Positions 52,821-61,731 are shown, counted from the first letter of the stretch. The stretch is 64,000 nt of DNA from DATBDE01 sp036270095 (GCA_036270095.1 DATBDE010000127.1:62001-126000), one strand, 5' to 3'. The notes: generated by a model not told the origin, from the sequence alone. A program made the numbers and translations.

Positions 52821-54329
52821 TTACGCCTCGCGGGCGTCGTCGAGCGCGCGGTGCAGCTCGGCGGTGCGCGGATAGAGCTCGCGGTACACCTCGAAGAGCG
52901 CGTCGTAGCGGCCCGCGGTCGCCTCGTCGGGTTCGTGCGAGGCGCCCTGCTGGGCCATCGCCTCGGCCGCGTCCGCGATCGAGTCGAACCAGCCGATGGC
53001 GGCCGCCGCGTGCATGCCCGCGCCGAGGTTGGTCGTCTCCACCTCGCGACAGGGGATGACGCGCCGGCGCGTGATGTCGGAGACGATCTGCCGCCACAGC
53101 GCGCTTCGCGACCCGCCACCCATGGTCAGGAAGACCTCGACCGGCTCGACGTCGGACTGCTCCAGGCGTTCGAGTTGGACACGCAGCTCAAAAGCGATCC
53201 CTTCGAGCACGGCACGAAAGAGGTGCTCCTTGCCGTGATGGCCGCCGAGACCGAAGAGGATCCCGTGCGCGTGCGAGTCCCAGTACGGCGCCTGCGAGCC
53301 GGCCCAGTACGGCACGAGCAGCAGTCCCTCGGCTCCGGGGGCCACGCGCGTGGCCGCCGCCTCGAGCAGGTCGACGTCCTCGAGCCCGAGCGAGAGGCGC
53401 TCCGCGTCGAGGGACGCGATCCGGTCGAGGAACCAGCTCACCGTGTAGGTGCCGCCCTGGATGAGCGCCTCCAGGCTATAGGTGCCGGGTATCGGCCCAC
53501 CCATAGTGCGGAAGGCGCGGTCCCAGACGTACTCGGGACTGCTCGTGCCGGCGACGACCGCGGTGCCGAGGTTGAGGTAGGCCCGGCCGGGCCCGGTCAC
53601 GTTGGCTCCGAGGCCTGCCGACTGGCCGTCGCCGGCGCCGCCGACGATCGGGAGGCCGGCCTCGAGCCCGAGCGATGCCGCCGCGTCCTCGCTGAGCTCG
53701 CCCATGACCGACCCCGGCGCGTCGAGCTCGGGCAACTGCTCGCGATCAAGACCCGCGAGCTCGAGGATCGGCGCCGCCCAGTCGCCCTTCTCCATGTCGA
53801 CCAGCCCGAGCGGGTCCGCGCACGCCGTGGTGGTCCGCCAGCGCCCGGTCAGGCGATGGACGAGAAAGCCATGGACATCGACCACGCGCCGGGTGCGCTC
53901 GAGTGTCTCCGGTTCGTGGTCGCGCAACCACAGCAGCTTGTACAGCGCCGGCGTCGTGTCCGGCGGCTTGCCCGTGATGCGATGGACGTCCTCCGAGCCG
54001 TGTTCTGCCACTTGCTGCGTCGCCCGCGAGTCCATCCACAAGATGGCCGGGCGGAGCGGCCGGTCGTTGTCGCCCAGGCAGGCGAACGTCTCCCGTTGGT
54101 GGGTGAGGCCGATCGCTTCGACCTCCGAGGCGTCGACGGTCTCGAGAGCCTGGCGGATCGCCGCGCAGGTAGAGCGCCACCAGTCCTTCGCGTCCTGCTC
54201 GTGCCAGCCCGGTCGCGGCAGTGCGAGGCCGAACTCCGCCCGGCCTTCCGCGACCGAGCGGCCTTCCCGGTCCCATACGACGGCCTTGGTGGCCGTCGTC
54301 GACGAATCGACCCCGATGACGTAGGTCAT
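52821..54329 (-). CDS. FGGY-family carbohydrate kinase A (xylulokinase-like)
   Basis: A 502-residue sugar kinase of the FGGY/ASKHA fold. The phosphate-1 motif VIGVDSSTTATKAVVWD is at the N-terminus; LTHQRETFACLGDND and PAILWMDSRA follow; the catalytic Asp is in GGAGDGQSAGLGANV (~242) and the C-terminal adenosine motif in FLTMGGGSRSALWRQIVSDI. FGGY enzymes phosphorylate ketoses or polyols such as xylulose, ribulose, erythritol or glycerol; sub-specificity is not clear. It is the gene next to the tRNA-side boundary of the putative island and faces a small cemetery of gene remnants upstream. Confidence 0.88.
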   Translation of the reverse strand: MTYVIGVDSSTTATKAVVWDREGRSVAEGRAEFGLALPRPGWHEQDAKDWWRSTCAAIRQALETVDASEVEAIGLTHQRETFACLGDNDRPLRPAILWMDSRATQQVAEHGSEDVHRITGKPPDTTPALYKLLWLRDHEPETLERTRRVVDVHGFLVHRLTGRWRTTTACADPLGLVDMEKGDWAAPILELAGLDREQLPELDAPGSVMGELSEDAAASLGLEAGLPIVGGAGDGQSAGLGANVTGPGRAYLNLGTAVVAGTSSPEYVWDRAFRTMGGPIPGTYSLEALIQGGTYTVSWFLDRIASLDAERLSLGLEDVDLLEAAATRVAPGAEGLLLVPYWAGSQAPYWDSHAHGILFGLGGHHGKEHLFRAVLEGIAFELRVQLERLEQSDVEPVEVFLTMGGGSRSALWRQIVSDITRRRVIPCREVETTNLGAGMHAAAAIGWFDSIADAAEAMAQQGASHEPDEATAGRYDALFEVYRELYPRTAELHRALDDAREA

Positions 54330-54487
54330 AGGGCGATCGATGGTCTCGTGGTCTCCGAAGCCGCGGCGACGGCCGCGGGACGAAGCGCCGGCTGGGTCGT
54401 CGCCATCTCTGCCCCTCGCCTCGGGATCGCTGCACCCTCGGGTACCCGGCTCGGTGATTCCTAGCCGCGGCGCTAGCATCGCCCGGC

Positions 54488-54612
54488 GTGACGGATCTGC
54501 GCGCCGCCCGCGACGAGCTCGCCGCCGCCGCGCGCGGGCTTGCACAGGACGGGCTCGTCACCGGCACCTCCGTCAATCTCAGCGCGCGGGCGGGGGAGCA
54601 TTTCCTCGCCGC
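54488..54612 (+). pseudogene. N-terminal remnant of a class II aldolase/adducin-family gene
   Basis: From GTG 54488 the frame reads LRAARDELAAAARGLAQDGLVTGTSVNLSAR, which matches the first ~35 residues of class II aldolases (fuculose-phosphate or ribulose-phosphate aldolase/epimerase family). After about residue 42 the similarity stops abruptly and none of the zinc histidines follow; the continuing sequence belongs to the opposite-strand remnant. So the gene has been cut by a deletion or rearrangement. Confidence 0.55.
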
Positions 54613-54649
54613 GGCCAGACCGAGGTCGCCGAAGCCCGCGAGCGGCGCC

Positions 54650-55008
54650 CCCGGATCGGAGCTGAGACTGCACGCGCTCGAGCTGCTCGAAGTCTGCGTG
54701 GACCTCGCCGTCCGCGCCCGGCTGCAGCTCCACGAGAGCGACGCGGTACCCGGTCGCCTCGAGCCCCCGGCGAAGCCACGGCTTGAGCTCGTCTGCGCCG
54801 CGCCGCATCGGCTCCGGGTCCTGGACGACGACCACCTCCTCGGCGTCCGGGGCGAGCCCGCGCAGGACGTCGGGCAGCCGCTCGAAGGCGTCCGGGCCGA
54901 TCTCCACGCGCCGCAGCTCGACCTCGGGAAACGGTCGGCGCCGGGCCAGGCCCGAATCGTGTCGAGCAGACGAGGGAAGTCGGTCGGATCGAGCGTGAAC
55001 GGGGGCAC
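54650..55008 (-). pseudogene. N-terminal remnant of a glycerol-1-phosphate dehydrogenase-like gene
   Basis: From GTG 55008 the minus strand encodes PPFTLDPTDFPRLLDTIRAW, then needs a one-base shift near 54932 to continue as VELRRVEIGPDAFERLPDVLRG and ALVELQPGADGEVHADFEQLERV. This follows the N-terminal third of the glycerol-1-phosphate dehydrogenase/iron-dependent alcohol dehydrogenase family; the intact relative at 59076 has the matching LHADYEHVETL. The NAD motif GSGT and all metal ligands are gone. It directly follows the HAD phosphatase gene and was once in its operon. Confidence 0.6.
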
Positions 55009-55009
55009 C

Positions 55010-55852
55010 TCAGGCCCCGTCGTCGGTCCAGCCGCGCCGGTCCCACTCGGCCTGCGGCAGGAGGCGGTCGACCCGGTCGAGCACGTAGTCGGGCTGCTCG
55101 CCGTCGCCGGCCTCCGCCAGCAGCTCGGGCGTCGTCTCGCCGGTCATGACCAGCGCGGAGCTCATACCCACTGTCCGGGCGGCCACCACGTCGGTGTACA
55201 GGCGGTCGCCCACCATGACGCAGTCGGACGAGTCGAGGCCGAGACGATCGGCGACGGCGTCCATCATCACCGCCCCGGGCTTGCCGAAGTGCAGCTCGCA
55301 GCGCACCCCGGTGCAAGCCTCCACCGCCGCCGTCACGGCCGCGGCGTCGGGCTCGCCGCGCCCGTTCGGCATCGGGCAGAACCTGTCGGGGTTCGTGGCC
55401 ACGAGCCGCGCTCGCCCGTGCAACCAGAGGGCGTCGAAGGCGATCTGCAGCTTGCGGTAGTCGAATCCGCGGTCGTAGGAGGCGATGACAAGGTCGATCT
55501 CCTCGGGCTCCTCGGTCAGCCGCACTCCGGCGTCCCGCAGCGCGCGGAGCAACGGCTCCTCGGCCAGTGCGAACACGGCTTGACCCGGCGCCTCTCGCGT
55601 GACCCAGTCCGTCGTGGTCATCACGGTGTTGACCACCTCCGCCGGGTCGGTCGAGATCCCGAGCCCCTCGAGCTTGTCGACGTACTCCTCCGGCTCGCGC
55701 GTCGGGTTGTTGGAGACGAACACGACCCGCCGCTCGAGGTCTCGCAGGGCTTCTAGGAGCCGGCGCGCGCCGGGAAGGGCGTCTTCCCCCAGGTACAGCG
55801 TCCCGTCGAGATCGAACGCGTAGCCGGCGAACAGCCGGTCCGTCGGGATCAG
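55010..55852 (-). CDS. HAD-superfamily phosphatase, NagD/PGP type
   Basis: A ~280-residue HAD phosphatase with a C2 cap. Motif I is AFDLDGTLYLGEDALPGA (nucleophile Asp), motif II VVFVSNNPTR, motif III the Lys in HFGKPGAVMMDAV and motif IV VMVGDRLYTDVVAA. This subgroup dephosphorylates small sugar, glycolytic or nucleotide phosphates, for example phosphoglycolate or glycerol phosphate. No standard start precedes motif I; CTG 55852 overlaps the TGA of the upstream rpiB-like gene (CTGA), with GAGGG nine bases before, and is the best start. Within this cluster it could release a polyol or clear toxic sugar phosphates. Confidence 0.82.
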   Translation of the reverse strand: MIPTDRLFAGYAFDLDGTLYLGEDALPGARRLLEALRDLERRVVFVSNNPTREPEEYVDKLEGLGISTDPAEVVNTVMTTTDWVTREAPGQAVFALAEEPLLRALRDAGVRLTEEPEEIDLVIASYDRGFDYRKLQIAFDALWLHGRARLVATNPDRFCPMPNGRGEPDAAAVTAAVEACTGVRCELHFGKPGAVMMDAVADRLGLDSSDCVMVGDRLYTDVVAARTVGMSSALVMTGETTPELLAEAGDGEQPDYVLDRVDRLLPQAEWDRRGWTDDGA

Positions 55853-56310
55853 GATTGCGGGCCCTCGCCGCGATACCGCTCGTCGATCTCGGCCATCTTC
55901 TCGACCTTCTGGGTGGAGCCGCCACCCTGGAACTCGGACTCCAGCCAGTGGTCGACCACCTTCTCGGCCGCCTCGGGAGCGATCACCCGGGCGCCCATGG
56001 CCAGTACCTGGGCGTCGTTGGACTTGCGGGCACGCTCGGCGGAATACGGCTCGTGGGCCGTGGCCGCGCGCACACCAGGGATCTTGTTCGCGGTGATGGC
56101 CATGCCCAGGCCGGTGCCGCACACCAGCAGCGCGCGATCGTGCTCGCCCTTCGACACGGCTTCGGCGACCGCCGCAGCAACGTCGGGATAGTCCTGCTCC
56201 GTGCCGTTGCCGTAGTCCTTGATGGCGTAACCGTGCTCCTCGAGGTACTTGGCCAGGTGCTCCTTGAGCGGCGCACCCGCTTCATCGGCTCCAACGGCGA
56301 TGGGTTGCAT
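55849..56310 (-). CDS. rpiB: RpiB/LacAB-family sugar-phosphate isomerase
   Basis: A 153-residue isomerase that interconverts aldose and ketose phosphates. The phosphate and active-site parts are IAVGADEAGAPLKEHLA at the N-terminus, ALLVCGTGLGMAITANKIPGVRAATAHEPYSAERARKSNDAQVLAMGARVI in the middle (catalytic Cys in VCGTG). The usual SDHAG is ADEAG here, so the substrate site differs from housekeeping ribose-5-phosphate isomerase B; such variants occur in enzymes acting on tetrulose or hexulose phosphates. AAGGAAGAG precedes ATG 56310. It sits between a kinase and a phosphatase gene, so it should act on the product of the kinase. Confidence 0.85.
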   Translation of the reverse strand: MQPIAVGADEAGAPLKEHLAKYLEEHGYAIKDYGNGTEQDYPDVAAAVAEAVSKGEHDRALLVCGTGLGMAITANKIPGVRAATAHEPYSAERARKSNDAQVLAMGARVIAPEAAEKVVDHWLESEFQGGGSTQKVEKMAEIDERYRGEGPQS

Positions 56311-56327
56311 GTGCTCTTCCTTTGGTC

Positions 56328-57881
56328 TCAGGTTTCCTCGGCGACCTTCTCGGTCACGCGGTGGATCAGCGGCCGCATGGCCGGATACGCCTCCACGTAG
56401 GCGTCGACGAAGAACGCGTAGCGCTCGTGCAGTTCGGGGTCGGCTTCGATCACCTCGGTTTCGTGGACCATCGTGTCCACGGCCTCGTCGAGGCTGGGGA
56501 AGATCCCCGCGCCGACCCCTGCAAGGATCGCACCGCCCAGCAGGACCGCGTCACCGACCTCGGTGAACGTGATCGGCAGGCCGCTGACGTCCGCATGCAT
56601 CTGCATGAGCTGGCGGCTGTTGGTGAACCCGCCGGCCGCGACGAACCCGTCGGTCTCGACGCCCGCGGTGTGCATCGCCCGCAGGATGTGCGCGGTGCCG
56701 TAGCAGACCCCCTCTTGGATCGCTCGATAGACGTGCTCGGGCGTGTGGTGAAGGCTCAGCCCCCAGACCATCCCGCGAGCCAGCGGATCGGTGTACGGAG
56801 TTCGGTTGCCCTGCCAATACTCGTTGACGATGAGCCCGTCGCAGCCCGGTGGGATCTTGCTGGAGCGGTCGTTGAGGATGTCGTAGGCGCTCACGCCCCG
56901 GCGCTCGGCCTCCTCCAGCGCATCGGGGCAGAAGTTGTCCGTGAACCACTTCAGGACCGACCCGGTGGAGACCTGGCCGCCTTCCACCGTGTACTGGCCG
57001 GGAACGACGGCGTCGGTGAACGCGCCGAAGAAGCCGTCGCCGCTGATCTGCTCATCGGTCTGTCCGATGAGGACATGCGAGGAGCCGGTGATCAGCGCCA
57101 TGCGCCCCGGGCTCACCACGCCCAGCCCGATCTGGCCGACCCACGCGTCCCCGCCGCCTTGCGCGATTGGCGTGCCCGGCCTCAACCCGAGCTCCTCCGC
57201 GGCCTCCTGCGACAGGCCCTCGACCGGTGTGCCGAGATCGAGAACCTCGGGGGCGAGCTTGTCGGCCACGTCGTCGAGCCCCACCTCCTCATAGAAGGAA
57301 AGCGGCCAGCCGTCGTTGTCGCGGTCGTGATAGCCGCGGACCGCGGCGGTGTTGATGTTGGCCGTCGTCCGCCCCGTCAACCGGAACGTCGCCCAGTCGG
57401 GGGCATCGACCAGGTACTTCGCCTCGCGGTAGGTCTCGGGCTCCCGCTCCTTCAGCCACAGCAGCTTCGACGGCAGCCACTCCGCCGAGACCGGTCCCCC
57501 TCCGTTGTACTTGCGGGCCGGGTGGTCGGACTCCCCGATGCGGCGCGCCTGGTCGGCGGCGCGCACGTCCATCCACAGGATCGCCGGACGCAGGTGGTGC
57601 CCCGAATCGTCGAGCGCCACGACCGTGCAGGTGGTCGCGTCCGCAGACAGCCCTGCGATCTCGTCCCCGCTGACCTTCGCCGTCTGGATCACCTTGCCGA
57701 CGGAGGCGACCAGCGCCGACCACCATTGGTCGGGGTCCTGCTCGGCCCAGCCCGGCCGCGGGTGCTCGAGATCGTAGGCCGTGGCCTCTGCGGCGAGGAG
57801 CCGGCCAGCGGTGTCGAACAACCCCGCGCGACAGCTCTCGGTTCCGAAGTCGATCCCCAGCAGGTAGGGCTGATCAGACAC
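56328..57881 (-). CDS. FGGY-family carbohydrate kinase B
   Basis: A 517-residue FGGY kinase, only distantly related to kinase A. Motifs: LLGIDFGTESCRAGLFD (phosphate 1), LSADATTCTVVALDD, PAILWMDVRAADQARRI, YLVDAPDWATFRLTGR, catalytic Asp in AQGGGDAWVGQIGLG (~258), NEYWQGNRTPYTDPLARGMVWGL and FVAAGGFTNSRQLMQMHADV (adenosine). It resembles ribulokinase- or erythritol-kinase-like subgroups more than xylulokinase. GGAGG lies seven bases before GTG 57881. It heads the leftward unit kinase, isomerase, phosphatase, dehydrogenase remnant, and is divergent from the GpsA-like gene. Confidence 0.88.
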   Translation of the reverse strand: MSDQPYLLGIDFGTESCRAGLFDTAGRLLAAEATAYDLEHPRPGWAEQDPDQWWSALVASVGKVIQTAKVSGDEIAGLSADATTCTVVALDDSGHHLRPAILWMDVRAADQARRIGESDHPARKYNGGGPVSAEWLPSKLLWLKEREPETYREAKYLVDAPDWATFRLTGRTTANINTAAVRGYHDRDNDGWPLSFYEEVGLDDVADKLAPEVLDLGTPVEGLSQEAAEELGLRPGTPIAQGGGDAWVGQIGLGVVSPGRMALITGSSHVLIGQTDEQISGDGFFGAFTDAVVPGQYTVEGGQVSTGSVLKWFTDNFCPDALEEAERRGVSAYDILNDRSSKIPPGCDGLIVNEYWQGNRTPYTDPLARGMVWGLSLHHTPEHVYRAIQEGVCYGTAHILRAMHTAGVETDGFVAAGGFTNSRQLMQMHADVSGLPITFTEVGDAVLLGGAILAGVGAGIFPSLDEAVDTMVHETEVIEADPELHERYAFFVDAYVEAYPAMRPLIHRVTEKVAEET

Positions 57882-57993
57882 TCCAGCGCCTCCGTTTCCG
57901 AGCCGCCCGCGCGGGGCAGTGTCTCCGCATGGCCCGATGGACAACCACACCTGCACAGCTACCCGTTCGCGGGCACAAGATGCGGGTCTGGCG

Positions 57994-59079
57994 ATGACGC
58001 GCGTGGCCGTCCTCGGGTCGGGGGTCATGGCGTCCGCCTTGGCCGTCCCGCTCGCCGACAACGGCCACGACGTACGCCTCGTCGGCACCCATCTGGACCG
58101 CGAGATCATCGACAGCATCAAGCAGCGCCACGTCCACCCCGGCTTGGACGGAGAGCTCCCCGCCTCGGTCGCCGCCTATCGGCTCGAGGAGGCGGCGGAC
58201 GCCTTCGCCGGCGCGGAGATCGTCTTGAGCGGCGTCAACTCGTTCGGCGTCCGGTGGGCGAGCGAGCAGCTCGCAGGGCTGCTGCCGGACGACGCCCTCG
58301 TGGTCGCGATCGCCAAGGGCCTCGAGGCGGGCGAGTCCGGCGACCTGCGCATCCTCCCCGACGTCCTGACCGACTCGTGGTCGCGGTCGCAGCGCGACGG
58401 CCATGCGGTGTCGGCGATCACCGGTCCCTCGATTGCCGGCGAGGTGGCCGCTCGCCGCGACACGTGCGTCGTCTTCGCCGGACACGACCGCGCGGCCCTC
58501 GACCGCCTCGCCGCCGCCTTCCGCACGGATGTCTATCGGGTGTGGAGCTCGAGCGATCTGGTCGGCTGCGAGGTGTCCGCGGCGCTGAAGAACTGCTACG
58601 CGCTGGCGATCGGGCTGGCCGAAGGGGTGCTCGAGTCGCAGGGCAGCGCGGACAGCCCGGATCGGATGCACAACTACGAAGCGGCGCTGTTCGCGCAGGG
58701 GACCGCGGAGATGCAGCAGATCGTGGCCCTGCTCGGCGGGAAGCCCGAGACCGTGGGCTGGCTGCCGGGCGTGGGCGACCTGTACGTGACGAGCACCGGC
58801 GGACGCAACGTTCGCGTCGGTCGGCTCCTGGGGACCGGGATGCGCTTCGAGGAAGCCTCGGCGCAGCTCGGCAACCCCACGCTCGAGGGCGCGGCCGCGA
58901 TCCGCGAGATCGGAGGAGCGCTGCCGCGGCTGACGCAGCGCGGTCTCGTCCGGCCCGACGACGTCCCCCTCCTGCGGCACCTCTACGAAGTCATCGCGCT
59001 CGAGCGGCCCGTCGACATGCCATGGGACGCGTTTTTCGGTGCGGACACGGAGCGCGTCCTCGCGAGGAGAGCGCGTTGA
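57994..59079 (+). CDS. GpsA-like NAD(P)-dependent glycerol-3-phosphate dehydrogenase
   Basis: A 361-residue GpsA-type dehydrogenase. The nucleotide site is VLGSGVMASALAVPLADNGHDV, followed by VAIAKGLE, TGPSIAGEVAARRDT and the catalytic-Lys helix CEVSAALKNCYALAIGLAEG. It is longer than standard GpsA (about 330), mainly by insertions in the substrate domain, and it lies in a polyol cluster, so a tetritol or other polyol phosphate is a plausible substrate in place of glycerol-3-phosphate. ATG 57994 begins right at the first strand. The stop overlaps the next gene (TTGA). Confidence 0.82.
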   Translation: MTRVAVLGSGVMASALAVPLADNGHDVRLVGTHLDREIIDSIKQRHVHPGLDGELPASVAAYRLEEAADAFAGAEIVLSGVNSFGVRWASEQLAGLLPDDALVVAIAKGLEAGESGDLRILPDVLTDSWSRSQRDGHAVSAITGPSIAGEVAARRDTCVVFAGHDRAALDRLAAAFRTDVYRVWSSSDLVGCEVSAALKNCYALAIGLAEGVLESQGSADSPDRMHNYEAALFAQGTAEMQQIVALLGGKPETVGWLPGVGDLYVTSTGGRNVRVGRLLGTGMRFEEASAQLGNPTLEGAAAIREIGGALPRLTQRGLVRPDDVPLLRHLYEVIALERPVDMPWDAFFGADTERVLARRAR

Positions 59080-60461
59080 GCGTGGACGAACGCCGCATCC
59101 GGGAGGCCCTGCGCGAGGCGACCGACACCCAAGACGTGCTGATCGGCGAAGCGGTCCTCGACTCGGTGGCCGAGGTGTTCGAGCGCAGCTTCGAAGACAG
59201 CGCCGCGATCGTTGTCGCCGACGAGCACACGCTGGAGGTCGCGGGCGACACGGTGGGCCGGGCGCTCGAGGCGGGCGGACACGAGCTGATGGAGCCGTTC
59301 GTGTTCCCAGGTGAGCCCACGCTCCACGCCGACTACGAGCACGTCGAGACGCTGACGCAGTCCTTGCGCGATCACCGGGCCGTGCCGGTGGCCGTCGGGT
59401 CCGGGACCATCAACGACCTCGCCAAGCGGGCCGCGCACGAATGCGAGCGGCCCTACATGACCGTCGCGACGGCAGCGTCGATGGACGGCTACACGTCGTT
59501 CGGCGCATCCATCACCAAGGAGGGCTTCAAGCAGACGATGGAGTGCCCCGCGCCCCGTGCGCTGGTCGCCGACCTTGCGGTGCTCACTAAGGCCCCCGGG
59601 CCGATGACCTCCTCCGGGTACGGCGACCTCCTGGCGAAGATCACGGCGGGCGCGGACTGGCTCGTGGCCGACGCGCTCGAGGTCGAGCCGATCAAGCCCC
59701 AGGAGTGGTCCCTGGTGCAGGGACCGCTGCGGGAGGCGACCGGACGACCCGCCGATCTGCATGCCGGCGACCCGCGCGCGATGGAGCGACTGATCGAGGG
59801 CCTGATCATGTCCGGGTTGGCGATGCAGGGGGCATCGTCGTCGCGGCCGGCCTCCGGCGCCGAGCATCAGTTCAGTCACTTGTGGGAGATGGAGGGACTC
59901 GGACAGGATCCCGAGGGCGGCGAGCCGCCCCTCTCGCACGGCTTCAAGGTCGCGGTCGGCACCGTGTCGATCGCCGCGCTCTACGAGCGGGTGCTCGCCC
60001 GGGACCTCGCGAGCCTCAACACCAAGGCCGCGGTTCGCGCTTGGCCATCCTGGGAGGAGGTCGAGCGACGCGTTCGCGATGCCTTCGCGGGCACTCCCGT
60101 CGAAGACGCCGCGGTCACCGAGAGTCAAGCGAAGTACGTCGGCGCCGCAACGCTCTCGCAACGGCTCGATCTGCTCCGCGAGCGCTGGTCCGATCTCCGC
60201 GATCGGATCCGCGAACAGCTGATCGCGGCCGACCAGGTCCACGCCCAGTTGAGCGACGCGAAGTGTCCCACCACGCCGGCGGAGATCGGGCTCAGCGCCG
60301 AACGGTTCAGAGCGACTTACGACAGGGCACGGATGATCCGACGTCGGTACACGATCCTCGACCTGGCAAACGAAACGGGAGTGCTCGACGACTGCGTCGA
60401 AGAGCTATTCGCCGACGGCGGGTTCTGGGCCACACGCCATCACACTGCACGCGGCGCGTGA
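59076..60461 (+). CDS. Glycerol-1-phosphate dehydrogenase-like (AraM/EgsA) NAD-dependent polyol-phosphate dehydrogenase
   Basis: A 461-residue metal-dependent dehydrogenase of the DHQS-like/iron-ADH fold. The NAD loop is AVGSGTINDLAKRAAHE (~108), then ATAASMDGYTSFGASI, metal ligands Asp in SSGYGDLLAKITAGADW and His in AEHQFSHLWEM and PLSHGFKVAVG. This is the family of archaeal glycerol-1-phosphate dehydrogenase and Bacillus AraM, which reduce dihydroxyacetone phosphate. TTG 59076 has AGGAG with six-base spacing. It is translationally coupled to the GpsA-like gene, so two dehydrogenases of opposite stereochemistry are made together. It is longer than AraM by ~65 residues at the C-terminus. Confidence 0.82.
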   Translation: MSVDERRIREALREATDTQDVLIGEAVLDSVAEVFERSFEDSAAIVVADEHTLEVAGDTVGRALEAGGHELMEPFVFPGEPTLHADYEHVETLTQSLRDHRAVPVAVGSGTINDLAKRAAHECERPYMTVATAASMDGYTSFGASITKEGFKQTMECPAPRALVADLAVLTKAPGPMTSSGYGDLLAKITAGADWLVADALEVEPIKPQEWSLVQGPLREATGRPADLHAGDPRAMERLIEGLIMSGLAMQGASSSRPASGAEHQFSHLWEMEGLGQDPEGGEPPLSHGFKVAVGTVSIAALYERVLARDLASLNTKAAVRAWPSWEEVERRVRDAFAGTPVEDAAVTESQAKYVGAATLSQRLDLLRERWSDLRDRIREQLIAADQVHAQLSDAKCPTTPAEIGLSAERFRATYDRARMIRRRYTILDLANETGVLDDCVEELFADGGFWATRHHTARGA

Positions 60462-60693
60462 GTGCCCCGCCGCTCGACCATCCACATGCTCGTGACGGCG
60501 ATCCGCCGCAGCTCGCCCTCCACGGCCACGGCCTGACCGGAGGGGCGGCTTCGGGTCGGGTCGCGGATGACTGAGCAGCCCGGGTTGGACTGCAGGCGCA
60601 GGTAACGGCCACATCGAGCCCCCCTGGTTGACCATCGATGTCGGACCGGCACGAGCGCGGCGCCGAACCGGTCGGCGGCCACCGCTCCTGGGG

Positions 60694-61731
60694 TCAGGGA
60701 ACGACGGCTGCCTTGATCGCATCGGGGCTGCCGACCGTGCCGATGGCGTCGAGCACGTCCGGGAGCGCGAATCGGTGCGTGACCATCGACGCGGCGTCGA
60801 TCTTCCCCGAGGAGATCAGGTGCAGCGCAGTCTCGTAGTCCGCACGCCGGCAGTTGGAGGTACCCGAGAGCACGACCTGCTTGTAATGGATGAGGTTGGC
60901 CGAGACCTCCGCGAGCCCCTTGTCCTTCATGCCCGCGAAGATGCTCACGCGGCCGCCGTTGCGGCTCAGCTCGACGGCCTGGTTGACGAGCCCCGGGACG
61001 CCGACGCAGATGATCGTCAGGTCCGCGCCCACACCGCCCGTGTGCTCCTCGACGGCGGCGGCGAGATCCTCGCTGCCGGGATCCACGGTGGCGGTGGCCC
61101 CGAGCCGCTCGGCCTGGTCGCGGCGTGGGCCTTTCGGCTGGCTGACAATCACGTTGCGGGCGCCGGACACGAGCGCGACCTGCAGGTGCAGCAGTCCGAT
61201 CGGGCCGGCTCCCATTACCAACACCGTGTCGTCGACCTCGACCCGCGACCAGCGCTGGCCCATGACGACGCAGGCCAGTGGTTCGGCCAGTGCGAGCTCC
61301 TCGGGGGGAACGTCGCCCTCGGCGACGAACAGACAGCCGGCGGCGACGGCCGCCGCCGGGACGAGCATGTACTCGGCCATGCCGCCGTCGATCGCGTAGC
61401 CCATGATGCGCAGGTTCGCGCACACGTTCTCGAGGTCGTGCCGGCACTCCCAGCAGCGACGGCAGGGGATCGCCGGAGCCACGGCGACGGGGGCTCCGAT
61501 CTTGTATCCGCCGACGCCGGACCCGACCGCGGCGACGTGCCCCGCAGTCTCATGGCCGAGCACGACGGGGAGTCGAACGCCGGAGGTCTTCTCCCCGCGC
61601 AGGATGCGCACGTCGGTACCGCACACCGTGTTGGCGCCGACCTTCACCAGTACCTCGCCCGGGCCCGGCTCAGGCGTCGGGATCTGTTGCGTCATAAGTT
61701 CGTTGGGCCGTTGCAGGACTGCTGCGAGCAT
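60694..61731 (-). CDS. Zinc-dependent medium-chain alcohol dehydrogenase (polyol dehydrogenase-like)
   Basis: A 345-residue MDR enzyme. Catalytic zinc ligands are Cys38 (NTVCGTDVRI) and the GHETAGHV motif; the structural zinc site is CRRCWECRHDLENVC; the Rossmann motif is VLVMGAGPIGLLHLQVAL. Its layout matches threonine/sorbitol/threitol dehydrogenase-type enzymes which oxidise secondary alcohols of polyols. GAGGAG is five bases before ATG 61731. It follows the DhaK-DhaL gene on the same strand with a 77-base gap, so it probably makes the ketose which that kinase phosphorylates. The 232 bases after its end hold no gene I can support. Confidence 0.86.
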   Translation of the reverse strand: MLAAVLQRPNELMTQQIPTPEPGPGEVLVKVGANTVCGTDVRILRGEKTSGVRLPVVLGHETAGHVAAVGSGVGGYKIGAPVAVAPAIPCRRCWECRHDLENVCANLRIMGYAIDGGMAEYMLVPAAAVAAGCLFVAEGDVPPEELALAEPLACVVMGQRWSRVEVDDTVLVMGAGPIGLLHLQVALVSGARNVIVSQPKGPRRDQAERLGATATVDPGSEDLAAAVEEHTGGVGADLTIICVGVPGLVNQAVELSRNGGRVSIFAGMKDKGLAEVSANLIHYKQVVLSGTSNCRRADYETALHLISSGKIDAASMVTHRFALPDVLDAIGTVGSPDAIKAAVVP

